A stretch of DNA of 64,000 nt from Streptomyces iakyrus. GTDB lineage: Bacteria; Actinomycetota; Actinomycetes; Streptomycetales; Streptomycetaceae. Below the pieces are notes generated by a model. It did no database searches. It had not been told where the DNA came from and saw nothing but the letters and a program-made list of their open reading frames with translations. The position numbers were made by a program, and so were the translations under genes. The DNA lies in the NCBI RefSeq assembly GCF_000717055.1, contig NZ_JNXI01000023.1:49244-113243 (forward strand). Reading direction: 5' to 3'. Shown piece after piece: positions 18,664 to 28,544 of the stretch; the first letter of the stretch is position 1, and each line of letters begins with the position of its first letter.

Positions 18664-19140
18664 ATGCAGGGCGACCCCGAGGTCCTCGAATTCCTCAACG
18701 AGCAGCTGACCGGCGAGCTGACGGCGATCAACCAGTACTGGCTGCATTACCGGATCCAGGACAACAAGGGCTGGACCAAGCTCGCCAAGTACACGCGTGA
18801 AGAGTCCATCGATGAGATGAAGCATGCGGACAAGATCACCGAACGCATTCTCATGCTGGACGGCCTGCCCAACTACCAGCGGCTCTTCCATGTACGGGTC
18901 GGCCAGACGGTCACCGAGATGTTCCAGGCGGACCGGCAGGTCGAGGTCGAGGCGATCGACCGGCTCAGGCGCGGCATCGAGGTGATGCGCAGCAAGGGCG
19001 ACATCACGTCCGCGAACCTCTTCGAGTCGATCCTGGAGGACGAGGAGCACCACATCGACTACCTGGACACGCAGCTGGAGCTGATCGAGAAGCTCGGTGA
19101 GGCGCTGTACATCGCGCAACAGATCGAGCAGCCGAGCTGA
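18664..19140 (+). CDS. bfr: Bacterioferritin
   Basis: 158-aa four-helix iron-storage protein that assembles as a 24-mer. The ferroxidase ligands are all visible: Glu in LTGELTAINQY, Glu and His in DEMKHADK, Glu in QVEVEAIDR, and Glu/His in EDEEHHIDYL; the Met in DEMKHAD matches the haem ligand Met52 of E. coli Bfr. The ATG at 18664 (MQGDPEVLEFLNEQL) follows AAGGAG. It is convergent with bfd, 9 bp away, and the pair should cooperate in storing and releasing iron. Confidence 0.96.
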   Translation: MQGDPEVLEFLNEQLTGELTAINQYWLHYRIQDNKGWTKLAKYTREESIDEMKHADKITERILMLDGLPNYQRLFHVRVGQTVTEMFQADRQVEVEAIDRLRRGIEVMRSKGDITSANLFESILEDEEHHIDYLDTQLELIEKLGEALYIAQQIEQPS

Positions 19141-19149
19141 GGCCTGCCG

Positions 19150-19368
19150 TCAGGCGGCGTCTTCCAGCTCCGTGAGCACCGGCTCGCCCCGGTCGGCCAG
19201 ATCGCGGCAGGATCCCCTGCCCAGAATCGCCTGGATGCGGCGTACACAGGACCCGCAGTCCGTGCCCGCCTTGCAGGCGGAGGCTATCTGGCGGGGGGTG
19301 CAGGCGCCGCCGTCCGCGTGCTGCTTGACCTGCTGCTCGGTGATCCCGAAGCAACTGCAGACGTACAC
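19150..19368 (-). CDS. bfd: Bacterioferritin-associated [2Fe-2S] ferredoxin
   Basis: 72-aa Bfd-type protein that reduces ferritin iron for release. The four cluster cysteines are in MYVCSCFG and CKAGTDCGSC. The GTG at 19368 is preferred over 19377 because GGAGG lies 8 nt upstream and the product then begins MYVC, as in E. coli Bfd; the earlier GTG is fused to the Shine-Dalgarno sequence. An iron box lies about 50 bp upstream, so it should be induced in iron starvation. Confidence 0.92.
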   Translation of the reverse strand: MYVCSCFGITEQQVKQHADGGACTPRQIASACKAGTDCGSCVRRIQAILGRGSCRDLADRGEPVLTELEDAA

Positions 19369-19420
19369 GCGGTTCACCTCCGACGGGTCGTTCTCGATGT
19401 GCCGTCCCCGTTGATCGGTG

Positions 19421-19437
19421 AGGCTAACCTAACCTTA
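19421..19437 (-). promoter_or_regulatory. Iron box (DmdR/IdeR operator) of bfd
   Basis: AGGCTAACCTAACCTTA matches the actinomycete iron-box consensus built from TTAGGTTAGGCTAACC repeats. It lies upstream of bfd on the minus strand, where a DmdR1-type repressor would act. Confidence 0.8.
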
Positions 19438-19467
19438 CCCGTCGGGTCCGGAGCGCAAAAGTGGAGA

Positions 19468-19495
19468 GGGGCGCGGATCGTGTGATCCGCGCCCC
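19468..19495. terminator. Perfect 12-bp terminator after aroH
   Basis: GGGGCGCGGATC and GATCCGCGCCCC pair around GTGT, 47 nt past the stop of the minus-strand DAHP synthase gene. Confidence 0.85.
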
Positions 19496-19541
19496 AGTCC
19501 TTGCCCCGGTAAGAGGCGGACCCGTCACTGGCCCCTGTACA

Positions 19542-21128
<1,587 letters not shown>

Positions 21129-21151
21129 TCACCGAGATGGAGCACGGACCC

Positions 21152-23017
21152 ATGAACCTGCTCGGCTTGCCGGACGACCCCCGTCCGTTCGCCCTGCTGC
21201 GCCGCCGCACCCCGGGCCACGACCAGGAACAGGTCGAGGTCCTGATCGGCCCGGTCGCCCCGCACGACCGCCTCGCCGACCTCCCCGACCGCAGCCTCGC
21301 ACTGGTGCCCTTCCGGCAGATCCGCGAGCGCGGCTTCGACGTCCGCGACGACGGCACGCCCCTGCTGGCCCTCACGCCCGAGGAGTCGTACGACGTCCCG
21401 CTGGCCGAAGCCCTGGAGCAGCTCCCGGCACACGACGTCCGTGTCGAGGGCGGCGGTTTCGATGTCGCCGACGAGGAGTACGGCGAGATCGTCGGGCGCG
21501 TGCTGCGCGAGGAGATCGGGCGGGGCGAGGGCGCGAACTTCGTGATCCGGCGGACCTACGAGGGAGAGATCCCCGGGTTCGGGCGGGCCGACGCGCTGGC
21601 CCTGTTCCGTCGGCTGCTGGAGGGCGAGCGGGGGGCGTACTGGACGTTCGTGGTGCACACCGGGGACCGCACCCTGGTCGGGGCCAGCCCCGAGGTGCAC
21701 GTGCGGATGTCCGGCGGCACGGTCGTCATGAACCCGATCAGCGGCACCTACCGCTACCCCGCCGAGGGGCCCACGCCCGAGCACCTGCTCGGCTTCCTCG
21801 CCGACGGCAAGGAGATCGAGGAGCTGTCGATGGTCGTCGACGAGGAGCTCAAGATGATGTGCACCGTCGGCGACATGGGCGGGGTCGTGATCGGGCCCCG
21901 GCTGAAGGAGATGGCGCACCTCGCGCACACCGAGTACGAGCTGCGCGGGAAGTCCTCGCTGGACGTGCGGGACGTGCTGAGGGAGACGATGTTCGCGGCG
22001 ACCGTCACCGGCTCGCCCGTGCAGAACGCGTGCCGGGTCATCGAACGGCACGAGACCGGCGGGCGGGGGTATTACGCGGGCGCGCTGGCCCTGATCGGCC
22101 GGGACTCCGGCGGCGCCCAGACCCTCGACTCCCCGATCCTGATCCGCACCGCCGACATCTCCGCAAGCGGGCGGCTGCGCGTTCCGGTCGGCGCCACACT
22201 CGTACGCGGTTCCGACCCTCGGAGCGAGGTCGCCGAGACCCATGCGAAGGCGGCAGGTGTCCTGGCGGCCCTGGGCGTACGGCCGGGACGGCCGCGCGAG
22301 GAGTCCGTGCGGCCGCGGCTGGCCGACGACCCCCGGGTGCGTGCCGCACTCGACGGACGCCGCTCCTCGCTCGCCCCCTTCTGGCTGCGGATGCAGGAGC
22401 GCTCCGCGGAACTCACCGGCCGCGCCCTGGTCGTCGACGGCGAGGACACCTTCACGGCGATGCTCGCGCACGTGCTGCGCAGCGCCGGCCTGGAGGTGAG
22501 CGTGCGGCGGTACGACGAGCCGGGGCTGCGCGAGGCGGTGCTCGCGCACCAGGGGCCCGTCGTGCTCGGGCCCGGTCCGGGCGACCCGTCCGACCTCGCC
22601 GATCCCAAAATGCGCTTCCTGCGCGGCCTCACCGCCGAGGTGATCCGCGGCGAACGGCAGGGCGTGCTCGGGGTGTGCCTCGGGCACGAGCTGATCGCGG
22701 CCGAGCTGGGGCTGGACATCGTCCGGAAGGAAGTGCCGTACCAGGGGGCGCAGACGGAGATCGAGCTGTTCGGGCGGCGGGAGACCGTCGGCTTCTACAA
22801 CAGCTTCGTGGCGCGCTGCGACGACGAGGCGGCGGCCGGGCTGTCGGCGCACGGGGTCGAGGTCGCGCGCGCCGCCGACGGGGAGGTGCACGCGCTGCGC
22901 GCCCGCGGCTTCGCGGGCGTGCAGTTCCATCCCGAGTCGGTGCTGACGCTGAACGGCGCGGCGGTGGTGCGCGAGCTGGTGGCACAGGTGCGGGGCACGG
23001 GCGCGCCCTCGGTCTGA
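21152..23017 (+). CDS. trpEG: Fused anthranilate synthase TrpE-TrpG
   Basis: 621-aa bifunctional enzyme making anthranilate from chorismate and glutamine. The N-terminal chorismate-utilising domain (about 1-410) has NPISGTYRYP, GKEIEELSMVVDEELKMMC and TVTGSPVQNACRVIERHETGGRGYYAGAL. The C-terminal class I glutamine amidotransferase (about 430-615) has GPGPGDPSD, the nucleophile in GVCLGHE (about Cys509) and the His-Glu pair in FHPES (about 591). The ATG at 21152 is chosen for a GGAG 9 nt upstream; an in-frame ATG at 21137 is an alternative. The same architecture occurs in PhzE-type aminodeoxyisochorismate synthases, but the Trp attenuator argues for tryptophan biosynthesis. Confidence 0.92.
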   Translation: MNLLGLPDDPRPFALLRRRTPGHDQEQVEVLIGPVAPHDRLADLPDRSLALVPFRQIRERGFDVRDDGTPLLALTPEESYDVPLAEALEQLPAHDVRVEGGGFDVADEEYGEIVGRVLREEIGRGEGANFVIRRTYEGEIPGFGRADALALFRRLLEGERGAYWTFVVHTGDRTLVGASPEVHVRMSGGTVVMNPISGTYRYPAEGPTPEHLLGFLADGKEIEELSMVVDEELKMMCTVGDMGGVVIGPRLKEMAHLAHTEYELRGKSSLDVRDVLRETMFAATVTGSPVQNACRVIERHETGGRGYYAGALALIGRDSGGAQTLDSPILIRTADISASGRLRVPVGATLVRGSDPRSEVAETHAKAAGVLAALGVRPGRPREESVRPRLADDPRVRAALDGRRSSLAPFWLRMQERSAELTGRALVVDGEDTFTAMLAHVLRSAGLEVSVRRYDEPGLREAVLAHQGPVVLGPGPGDPSDLADPKMRFLRGLTAEVIRGERQGVLGVCLGHELIAAELGLDIVRKEVPYQGAQTEIELFGRRETVGFYNSFVARCDDEAAAGLSAHGVEVARAADGEVHALRARGFAGVQFHPESVLTLNGAAVVRELVAQVRGTGAPSV

Positions 23018-23042
23018 CCCGGATCCGGCCGACTCGGTCCGA

Positions 23043-23085
23043 CCCGGTGCCGGCCGGGGCCCGCTCGGCCCCGGCCGGCACCGGG
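23043..23085. terminator. Perfect 19-bp bidirectional terminator
   Basis: The 19-nt arms 23043-23061 (starting CCCGGTGCCGG) and 23067-23085 pair perfectly around CGCTC, between the convergent trpEG and pfkA genes. Confidence 0.9.
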
Positions 23086-23095
23086 CGTCGGCCGG

Positions 23096-24124
23096 TCAGC
23101 CGAAGAACACCCCGACCTCCTCGTACAGCGCCGGATCCACCGTTTTCAGGCGGGCCGTGGCGTCCGCGATGGGGACGCGGACGATGTCGGTGCCGCGCAG
23201 GGCGACCATCCGGCCGAAGTCGCGGTCGCGGACGCAGTCGATGGCGTGCAGCCCGAAGCGGGTGGCGAGCCAGCGGTCGAAGGCGCTGGGGGTGCCGCCA
23301 CGCTGGACGTGGCCGAGGACCGTGGTGCGGGCCTCGTTGCCCGTGCGCTTCTCGATCTCCTTGGCGAGCCACTCGCCGACCCCGGACAGCCGGACGTGCC
23401 CGAAGGAGTCCAGCGACTGGTCCTTGAGGACCATGTCGCCGTCCTTGGGCACGGCCCCCTCGGCGACGACGACGATCGGCGCGTACGACGCCCGGAAGCG
23501 GGAGGTCACCCAGGCGCACACCTGCTCGACGTCGAAGCGCTGCTCGGGGATGAGGATGACGTTGGCGCCGCCGGCGAGGCCCGAGTGCAGGGCGATCCAG
23601 CCGGCGTGGCGGCCCATCACCTCGACGACCAGGACGCGCATGTGGGACTCGGCGGTGGTGTGCAGCCGGTCGATGGCCTCGGTCGCGATGCCGACGGCGG
23701 TGTCGAAGCCGAAGGTGTAGTCGGTGGCGGACAGGTCGTTGTCGATCGTCTTCGGCACGCCCACGCAGGGCACGCCGTGTTCGTCGGAGAGGCGGGCGGC
23801 CACGCCGAGGGTGTCCTCGCCGCCGATGGTGATCAGCGCATCGACCTCCAGCTCGGCGAGGGTCTGCTTGATCCGGCGGATGCCGTCCCCCGCCTTCAGC
23901 GGATTGGTCCGTGAGGAGCCGAGAATCGTGCCGCCGCGGGGCAGGATGCCGCGCACGGCCGGGATGTCGAGACGGACGGTGGCGTTCTCCATGGGTCCTC
24001 GCCAGCCGTCCCGGAAGCCGGTGAAGTCATAGCCGTACTCCTGCACGCCCTTGCGGACGATGGCCCGGATGACGGCGTTGAGCCCGGGGCAGTCGCCGCC
24101 TCCGGTCAGTACTCCGACGCGCAT
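23096..24124 (-). CDS. pfkA: 6-phosphofructokinase
   Basis: 342-aa group III phosphofructokinase of glycolysis. It has the N-terminal GVLTGGGDCPGLNAVIRA, TILGSSRTNP, catalytic TIDND (126-130), MGRHAGWIAL and LGHVQRGGTPSAFDR. The residue at the position of E. coli Gly104 is Asp (GGEDT, residues 101-105), and Lys125 precedes TIDND. In this family Asp104 with Lys124 is the pattern of pyrophosphate-dependent enzymes, while Gly104 marks ATP-dependent ones, so the phosphate donor is uncertain. The ATG follows GAAGGGA. Confidence 0.92.
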   Translation of the reverse strand: MRVGVLTGGGDCPGLNAVIRAIVRKGVQEYGYDFTGFRDGWRGPMENATVRLDIPAVRGILPRGGTILGSSRTNPLKAGDGIRRIKQTLAELEVDALITIGGEDTLGVAARLSDEHGVPCVGVPKTIDNDLSATDYTFGFDTAVGIATEAIDRLHTTAESHMRVLVVEVMGRHAGWIALHSGLAGGANVILIPEQRFDVEQVCAWVTSRFRASYAPIVVVAEGAVPKDGDMVLKDQSLDSFGHVRLSGVGEWLAKEIEKRTGNEARTTVLGHVQRGGTPSAFDRWLATRFGLHAIDCVRDRDFGRMVALRGTDIVRVPIADATARLKTVDPALYEEVGVFFG

Positions 24125-24177
24125 GGAACAGTCCCTTCGCCGCAGGTGCCTGACGAAGGGTCAGTGTGACGGGCGTC

Positions 24178-24867
24178 TCACTCGTCGTCGAGGCCGCGCT
24201 CTATCGCGTACCTGACGAGTTCGACGCGGTTGTGCAGCTGGAGCTTGCCGAGGGTGTTCTGGACGTGGTTCTGCACCGTGCGGTGGGAGATGACCAGGCG
24301 TTCGGCGATCTGCTTGTAGCTCAGGCCCTTGGCGACCAGCCGCAGCACCTCGGTCTCGCGGTCGGTGAGGCGGGGCGCCTTGGGTTCGTCGGCGTCGGCG
24401 GCGGGGGCGGGCTCGGAGGCCAGGCGGCGGTACTCGCCGAGGACCAGCCCGGCGAGGCCCGGAGTGAAGACCGGGTCGCCGGCGGCCGTGCGGCGGACCG
24501 CGTCCTGGAGTTCGGCGGTGGAGGCCGACTTCAGCAGATAGCCGGTCGCGCCGGACTTCACGGCCTCCAGGACGTCGGCGTGCTCGCCGCTCGCGGACAG
24601 CACGAGGACGCGCAGCGCGGGGTTCTCGCCGACGACCTCCTTGCAGACCTGGACGCCGGGCTTGCCGGGCAGGTTCAGGTCGAGCACGAGGACGTCGGGG
24701 GCGGCGGCCTTGGCGCGGCGTACGGCCTGGTCGCCGTCGCCCGCCGTGGCGACCACCTCGAAGCCCGACTCGGCGAGGTCGCGGGCGACGGCGTCGCGCC
24801 ACATGGGGTGGTCGTCGACGACCATGACCTTGATCGGGTCCTGCCGGTCCCCGCTGGTGTCCGTCAT
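24178..24867 (-). CDS. NarL/LuxR-type response regulator
   Basis: 229-aa response regulator. The receiver has the acidic pair in VMVVDDHP, the phosphoacceptor Asp63 in VLVLDLNLPG and the conserved Lys in GYLLKSAS. The C-terminal LuxR-type helix-turn-helix is LTDRETEVLRLVAKGLSYKQIA with SHRTVQNHV. It overlaps the upstream sensor kinase gene by 4 bp (ATGA) and will be cotranscribed with it. Targets unknown. Confidence 0.93.
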   Translation of the reverse strand: MTDTSGDRQDPIKVMVVDDHPMWRDAVARDLAESGFEVVATAGDGDQAVRRAKAAAPDVLVLDLNLPGKPGVQVCKEVVGENPALRVLVLSASGEHADVLEAVKSGATGYLLKSASTAELQDAVRRTAAGDPVFTPGLAGLVLGEYRRLASEPAPAADADEPKAPRLTDRETEVLRLVAKGLSYKQIAERLVISHRTVQNHVQNTLGKLQLHNRVELVRYAIERGLDDE

Positions 24868-26090
24868 CGCTGCTCCGCCTTCCCCCGTGTGTCCGTCACG
24901 TCCTTCGGTACCTTCAACTCGACCTCCGTGCCCTGGCCCGGCACCGAGATCAGCTCCGCGCTGCCGCCCAGGTCGCGCAGCCTGCCGCGGATGGACAGGG
25001 CGACGCCGAGCCGCCCCTCGCCCTCGGCCTGGTCGAGCCGCCCCACCGGGATGCCGGGGCCGTCGTCCCGGACGGTGACGATCACCTCGTCCGGCTCGTC
25101 CTCGACGAGGATCCAGGCGCGCGCGTCCTGACCGGCATGCCGGCGGACGTTGTCCAGGGCGGCCCCGACGGCTGCGGCGACCTCCCGGGCGGCGGCCGGC
25201 GCGAGCGGCACGGGCGCGCCGGGCTCCGCCAGGCTGACCCTGGCCCCGGCGTACGGCGCGAGCAGGGTGCGCAGGTCGACGGGGCCGCTCGGCTCCGGCT
25301 CCTCGTCGACGGCCCGGACGAGCGCGCCCTCGGCGGCGTCCTCCGAGACCCGGGAGACGGGCACGAGGCCGCCGGAGACGAGGGTGCGCAGCGCGACCTC
25401 CTGCTCACCGGCCATCCGGCCCAGCTCGGCCGCCTCTCCCCCGAGCACGGCCCCGCGGCGCTGCACCATCGCCAGCACCTGGAGCACGCTGTCGTGGATG
25501 TCCCGGGCGAGGCGCTCCCGCTCGCGCGTCGCGGCCTCGATCTCCAGGGCGCGGGCGAGGGTGCGCTCGGAGGCGCGGGCGACCTCGACGACGTAGCCGA
25601 TGGCGATGGAGGCGATGCAGACCAGGATGACGTTGTGGACGGTGTCGCGGGCCGGGCTGCCGCGCTCGACCAGGTTGGCGACGGCCACGAGGCCGGAGGC
25701 GAGCCCGGCCCAGCGCCAGCCGCCCTTGATGGCGAAGGCGAGGACGGCACCGGCGGTCCATATCGACGGCAGCGTCGGGCCGCCCGCCTGGACCCGCTCA
25801 TGGGCGTCGGCGACCGGCGTGAGCAGGATGCCGGTGACGGCGATGGTGAGGTCGGCGGCGAGGAACCGCTTGGTGCAGCGGGCGGCGTTCGCGACGCGGG
25901 GCAGCGTGGCCAGGGTCCAGGCGCACAGCACGGCGTAGTAGACGACGGCGACCCAGGGGCGGGTGAACTCGTCGTAGGCGGTGGCGAACAGGCCGACCGC
26001 GTACAGCATCGTGAGCACCCGGTACCCGGTGAGGGCACGCCACAGGGGCTGCTCGACCGACATCCTCATGACTCGCTCGCGCTTGGCCAT
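24864..26090 (-). CDS. MacS-type sensor histidine kinase
   Basis: 408-aa membrane sensor. About five membrane segments fill the first 160 residues without a large external loop. The HisKA_3 phosphoacceptor is in RERLARDIHDSVLQVLAMV (His near 196), and the C-terminal ATPase domain has an N-box around ALDNVRRHAG and VTVRDDGPGIP. The architecture resembles MacS-like kinases that sense in or at the membrane. Partner of the response regulator immediately downstream. Confidence 0.9.
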   Translation of the reverse strand: MAKRERVMRMSVEQPLWRALTGYRVLTMLYAVGLFATAYDEFTRPWVAVVYYAVLCAWTLATLPRVANAARCTKRFLAADLTIAVTGILLTPVADAHERVQAGGPTLPSIWTAGAVLAFAIKGGWRWAGLASGLVAVANLVERGSPARDTVHNVILVCIASIAIGYVVEVARASERTLARALEIEAATRERERLARDIHDSVLQVLAMVQRRGAVLGGEAAELGRMAGEQEVALRTLVSGGLVPVSRVSEDAAEGALVRAVDEEPEPSGPVDLRTLLAPYAGARVSLAEPGAPVPLAPAAAREVAAAVGAALDNVRRHAGQDARAWILVEDEPDEVIVTVRDDGPGIPVGRLDQAEGEGRLGVALSIRGRLRDLGGSAELISVPGQGTEVELKVPKDVTDTRGKAEQR

Positions 26091-26117
26091 CTCCCCCGCC
26101 CCCGACCGAAGCCCCGG

Positions 26118-26936
26118 CTAGGGCCCGGTCCGCCGCTCCTGCTGCTCCGGCTGCTGCTTTTCCTTCTCCCGCTTTTCCTTCTCGGCCTGTTCCTTCTCGG
26201 CCCGTGCGAGAGCGGCCTTGGCCGCCTTCTCGGCTTCCTTCTCCGCCTTCGCCGCTTCGGTGAGCTGCCGCTTCATGGCCGTGGCGTACATGTCGACGTA
26301 CTCCTGGCCGGAGAGGTTCATGATCTCGTACATGACCTCGTCGGTCACCGCGCGCAGCACGAACCGGTCGTGCTCCATGCCCTGGTAGCGGCTGAAGTCC
26401 AGGGGCTTGCCGATCCGGATGCCGGGCCGCATCAGCTTCGGCACGACCTTCCCGGGCGGCTGGATCTTCTCCGTGTCGATCATGGCGACGGGGATGACCG
26501 GCGCGCCCGTGGCGAGCGCCACGCGCGCGAGGCCGCCCGGCTTGCCCCGGTAGAGCCGTCCGTCGGGCGAGCGCGTGCCCTCCGGGTAGATCCCGAACAG
26601 CTCACCGCGCTCCAGCACGTCGATGCCGCTCTTGATGGCGGCCTCGCCCGCGCCGCGCGCACCGGAGCGGTCCACGGGAAGCTGCCCGACCCCCTTGAAG
26701 AAGGCGGCCGTCAGCCGGCCCTTCACACCGGGCGTCGTGAAGTACTCGGCCTTCGCGATGAAGGTGACCTTGCGGTCGAGGACGGCGGGCAGGAAGAAGG
26801 AGTCGGAGAACGACAGGTGATTGCTCGCCAGGATCGCAGCGCCCTCGGCGGGTACGTTCTCCAGGCCCTCCACCCAGGGTCTGAAGGCGAGCTTCAGCGG
26901 ACCCCCGATGGTGACCTTCATCGCGCCGTACAACAA
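26118..26936 (-). CDS. 1-acylglycerol-3-phosphate acyltransferase-like protein
   Basis: 272-aa PlsC-family acyltransferase. The catalytic HX4D motif is NHLSFSD (His40, Asp45), followed by the substrate-binding YPEGTRSPDGRLYRGKPG near residue 117 and VIPVAM. The last ~45 residues are an Ala/Lys/Glu-rich tail (repeats of EKEAEKAAKAA and EKEQAEKEKREKEK), probably a single charged helix. Expected role: acylation of lysophosphatidate or a related lipid at the membrane. Confidence 0.9.
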   Translation of the reverse strand: MLYGAMKVTIGGPLKLAFRPWVEGLENVPAEGAAILASNHLSFSDSFFLPAVLDRKVTFIAKAEYFTTPGVKGRLTAAFFKGVGQLPVDRSGARGAGEAAIKSGIDVLERGELFGIYPEGTRSPDGRLYRGKPGGLARVALATGAPVIPVAMIDTEKIQPPGKVVPKLMRPGIRIGKPLDFSRYQGMEHDRFVLRAVTDEVMYEIMNLSGQEYVDMYATAMKRQLTEAAKAEKEAEKAAKAALARAEKEQAEKEKREKEKQQPEQQERRTGP

Positions 26937-27060
26937 CCGAGTGCCTCCTGTATGTGTCGATCAGACCTTAACCCGGAGCGCCGTCAAAGGCTCCGACGGC
27001 CCTGGTCGGTGTCAGTGCGGTCGCGTACGGTGAAGGTCCCGCGAACGACGTGCGACCCCT

Positions 27061-27090
27061 TTCCATGACGTTCCGTGACATTCCGTGATC
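27061..27090. repeat. Three tandem 10-bp repeats before the esterase
   Basis: TTCCATGACG, TTCCGTGACA and TTCCGTGATC follow one another without a gap, 35-64 bp upstream of the GTG at 27125. The spacing equals one DNA turn, as for a regulator binding one helix face. A TACGGT -10-like box lies upstream at about 27025. Confidence 0.6.
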
Positions 27091-27124
27091 GTGCCAGTCC
27101 CTTCTCACGACCAGGAGGCCGAAG

Positions 27125-27922
27125 GTGCCGGTCCTTGCCGGAGCCGAGCCGTTTCACCACGAGGGCGGAGAGGTCGCCGTCCTCCTCTGCCACGGCTTCA
27201 CCGGATCACCGCAGTCGCTGCGCCCCTGGGCGGAGCACCTCGCCGAGCACGGCCTGACCGTCTCCCTGCCGCTGCTGCCCGGGCACGGCACGCGCTGGGA
27301 GGACCTGCGGATCACCGGCTGGCAGGACTGGTACGCGGAGGTGGACCGCGCGCTGCGTGTGCTGTGCGAGCGCCGCGAGACGGTCTTCGTGGCCGGTCTG
27401 TCCATGGGCGGCGCGCTCGCCCTGCGGCTGGCCGCCAAGCACGGCGACGCCGTCCGCGGTGTCATGGTCGTCAACCCCGCGAACAAGGTGCACGGCCTGG
27501 CCGCCCACGCCCTCCCGGTGGTGCGCCACCTCGTCCCCGCGACGAAGGGCATCGCCAGCGACATCGCCAAGCCGGACTGCGCGGAGCTCGGCTACGACCG
27601 GGTTCCGCTGCACGCGGCGCACTCGCTGCGGCAGTTCTTCCAGGCCACCGACCGCGAGTTGCCGCAGGTCACGCAGCCGGTGCTGCTGATGCGCAGCCCG
27701 CAGGACCACGTGGTGCCGCCCGCCGACTCGGCCCGGATCCTCAGTCGCATCTCCTCGACGGACGTGAAAGAGGTCATCCTGGAACAGAGCTACCACGTCG
27801 CCACGTTGGACCATGACGCGGACCGGATCCACGAGGAGAGCCTCGCGTTCATCGGCCGCATCGCGTCCGCCCTCGGCAAGGAGCCCGGGCTCGGCAAGGA
27901 AGGGACGACCGCAGGTGGCTGA
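27125..27922 (+). CDS. Alpha/beta hydrolase, Est30-like carboxylesterase
   Basis: 265-aa alpha/beta hydrolase. LLCHGFTGSPQSLRPWAEHLAE forms the oxyanion region, the nucleophile elbow is GLSMGG (Ser93), and SPQDHVVPP (Asp near 197) with SYHVATLDHD (His near 228) complete the triad. The overall pattern resembles the monoacylglycerol lipase/Est30 carboxylesterase group. The GTG start at 27125 follows GGAGGCCGAAG. It is divergent from the acyltransferase and overlaps the next gene by 8 bp. Confidence 0.88.
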   Translation: MPVLAGAEPFHHEGGEVAVLLCHGFTGSPQSLRPWAEHLAEHGLTVSLPLLPGHGTRWEDLRITGWQDWYAEVDRALRVLCERRETVFVAGLSMGGALALRLAAKHGDAVRGVMVVNPANKVHGLAAHALPVVRHLVPATKGIASDIAKPDCAELGYDRVPLHAAHSLRQFFQATDRELPQVTQPVLLMRSPQDHVVPPADSARILSRISSTDVKEVILEQSYHVATLDHDADRIHEESLAFIGRIASALGKEPGLGKEGTTAGG

Positions 27923-28544
27923 GCACGACTCCGACCGCGAGGGCCGGGAGCCGGAGGAGAGGGGCGTCCCCATCGACGAGGAGGCCGCCTGGGCGGCGAT
28001 CGTCGCCGGGTACGGCGAGGAGCCGCCGGACCCGCCGGGCGCCAAGCCGTTCAAGTCCATCGAGGACCTGGCCCTGCCGGCGACCGGGCCCAACGAAGCC
28101 GGGATCGACGGCGACCGGGGCGACACGGCCGTGAAGTCCGGGGACACCGTCAAGCCGGCGGAGCCGCGGGAGGCCGAGGAGCCCGGGGACAAGGCCGTGC
28201 AGCCCCTGGGAGGCTCGATCTCGTTCGCGCCCGGCGTCGGCCCACGCGACTACACCACGCCCGAGCCCGCCGAGGACGACTTCGATGAGGACGACGAGGG
28301 CCACTTCGTGCCCCCGGAGCCGCCCCCGCTGCCCACCGCCGACCCGACCTCCAAGTTCGCCTGGCTCGGCGTGCTCGGCGGGCCGGTGCTGCTCCTGCTG
28401 GCCGTGCTGCTCGGCTGGGACATGACGTGGTGGCTGGCCACGCTGGGGATCGGCGGATTCCTGGGCGGGTTCGCGACGCTGGTGATGCGCATGCGCACGG
28501 ACGACGAGGACGACGACGACCCCGGGCGGGGCGCGGTCGTCTAG
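27915..28544 (+). CDS. Acidic conserved protein with two C-terminal membrane segments
   Basis: 209-aa protein. The first 140 residues are disordered and acidic/Pro-rich (GGSISFAPGVGPRDYTTPEPAEDDFDEDDEGHFVPPEPPPLP). Two membrane helices follow (FAWLGVLGGPVLLLLAVLLGW and WWLATLGIGGFLGGFATLVM), with a DDEDDDD tail. The GTG at 27915 overlaps the esterase stop. The last 4 bp overlap the convergent phosphatase gene. Function unknown. Confidence 0.75.
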   Translation: MAEHDSDREGREPEERGVPIDEEAAWAAIVAGYGEEPPDPPGAKPFKSIEDLALPATGPNEAGIDGDRGDTAVKSGDTVKPAEPREAEEPGDKAVQPLGGSISFAPGVGPRDYTTPEPAEDDFDEDDEGHFVPPEPPPLPTADPTSKFAWLGVLGGPVLLLLAVLLGWDMTWWLATLGIGGFLGGFATLVMRMRTDDEDDDDPGRGAVV

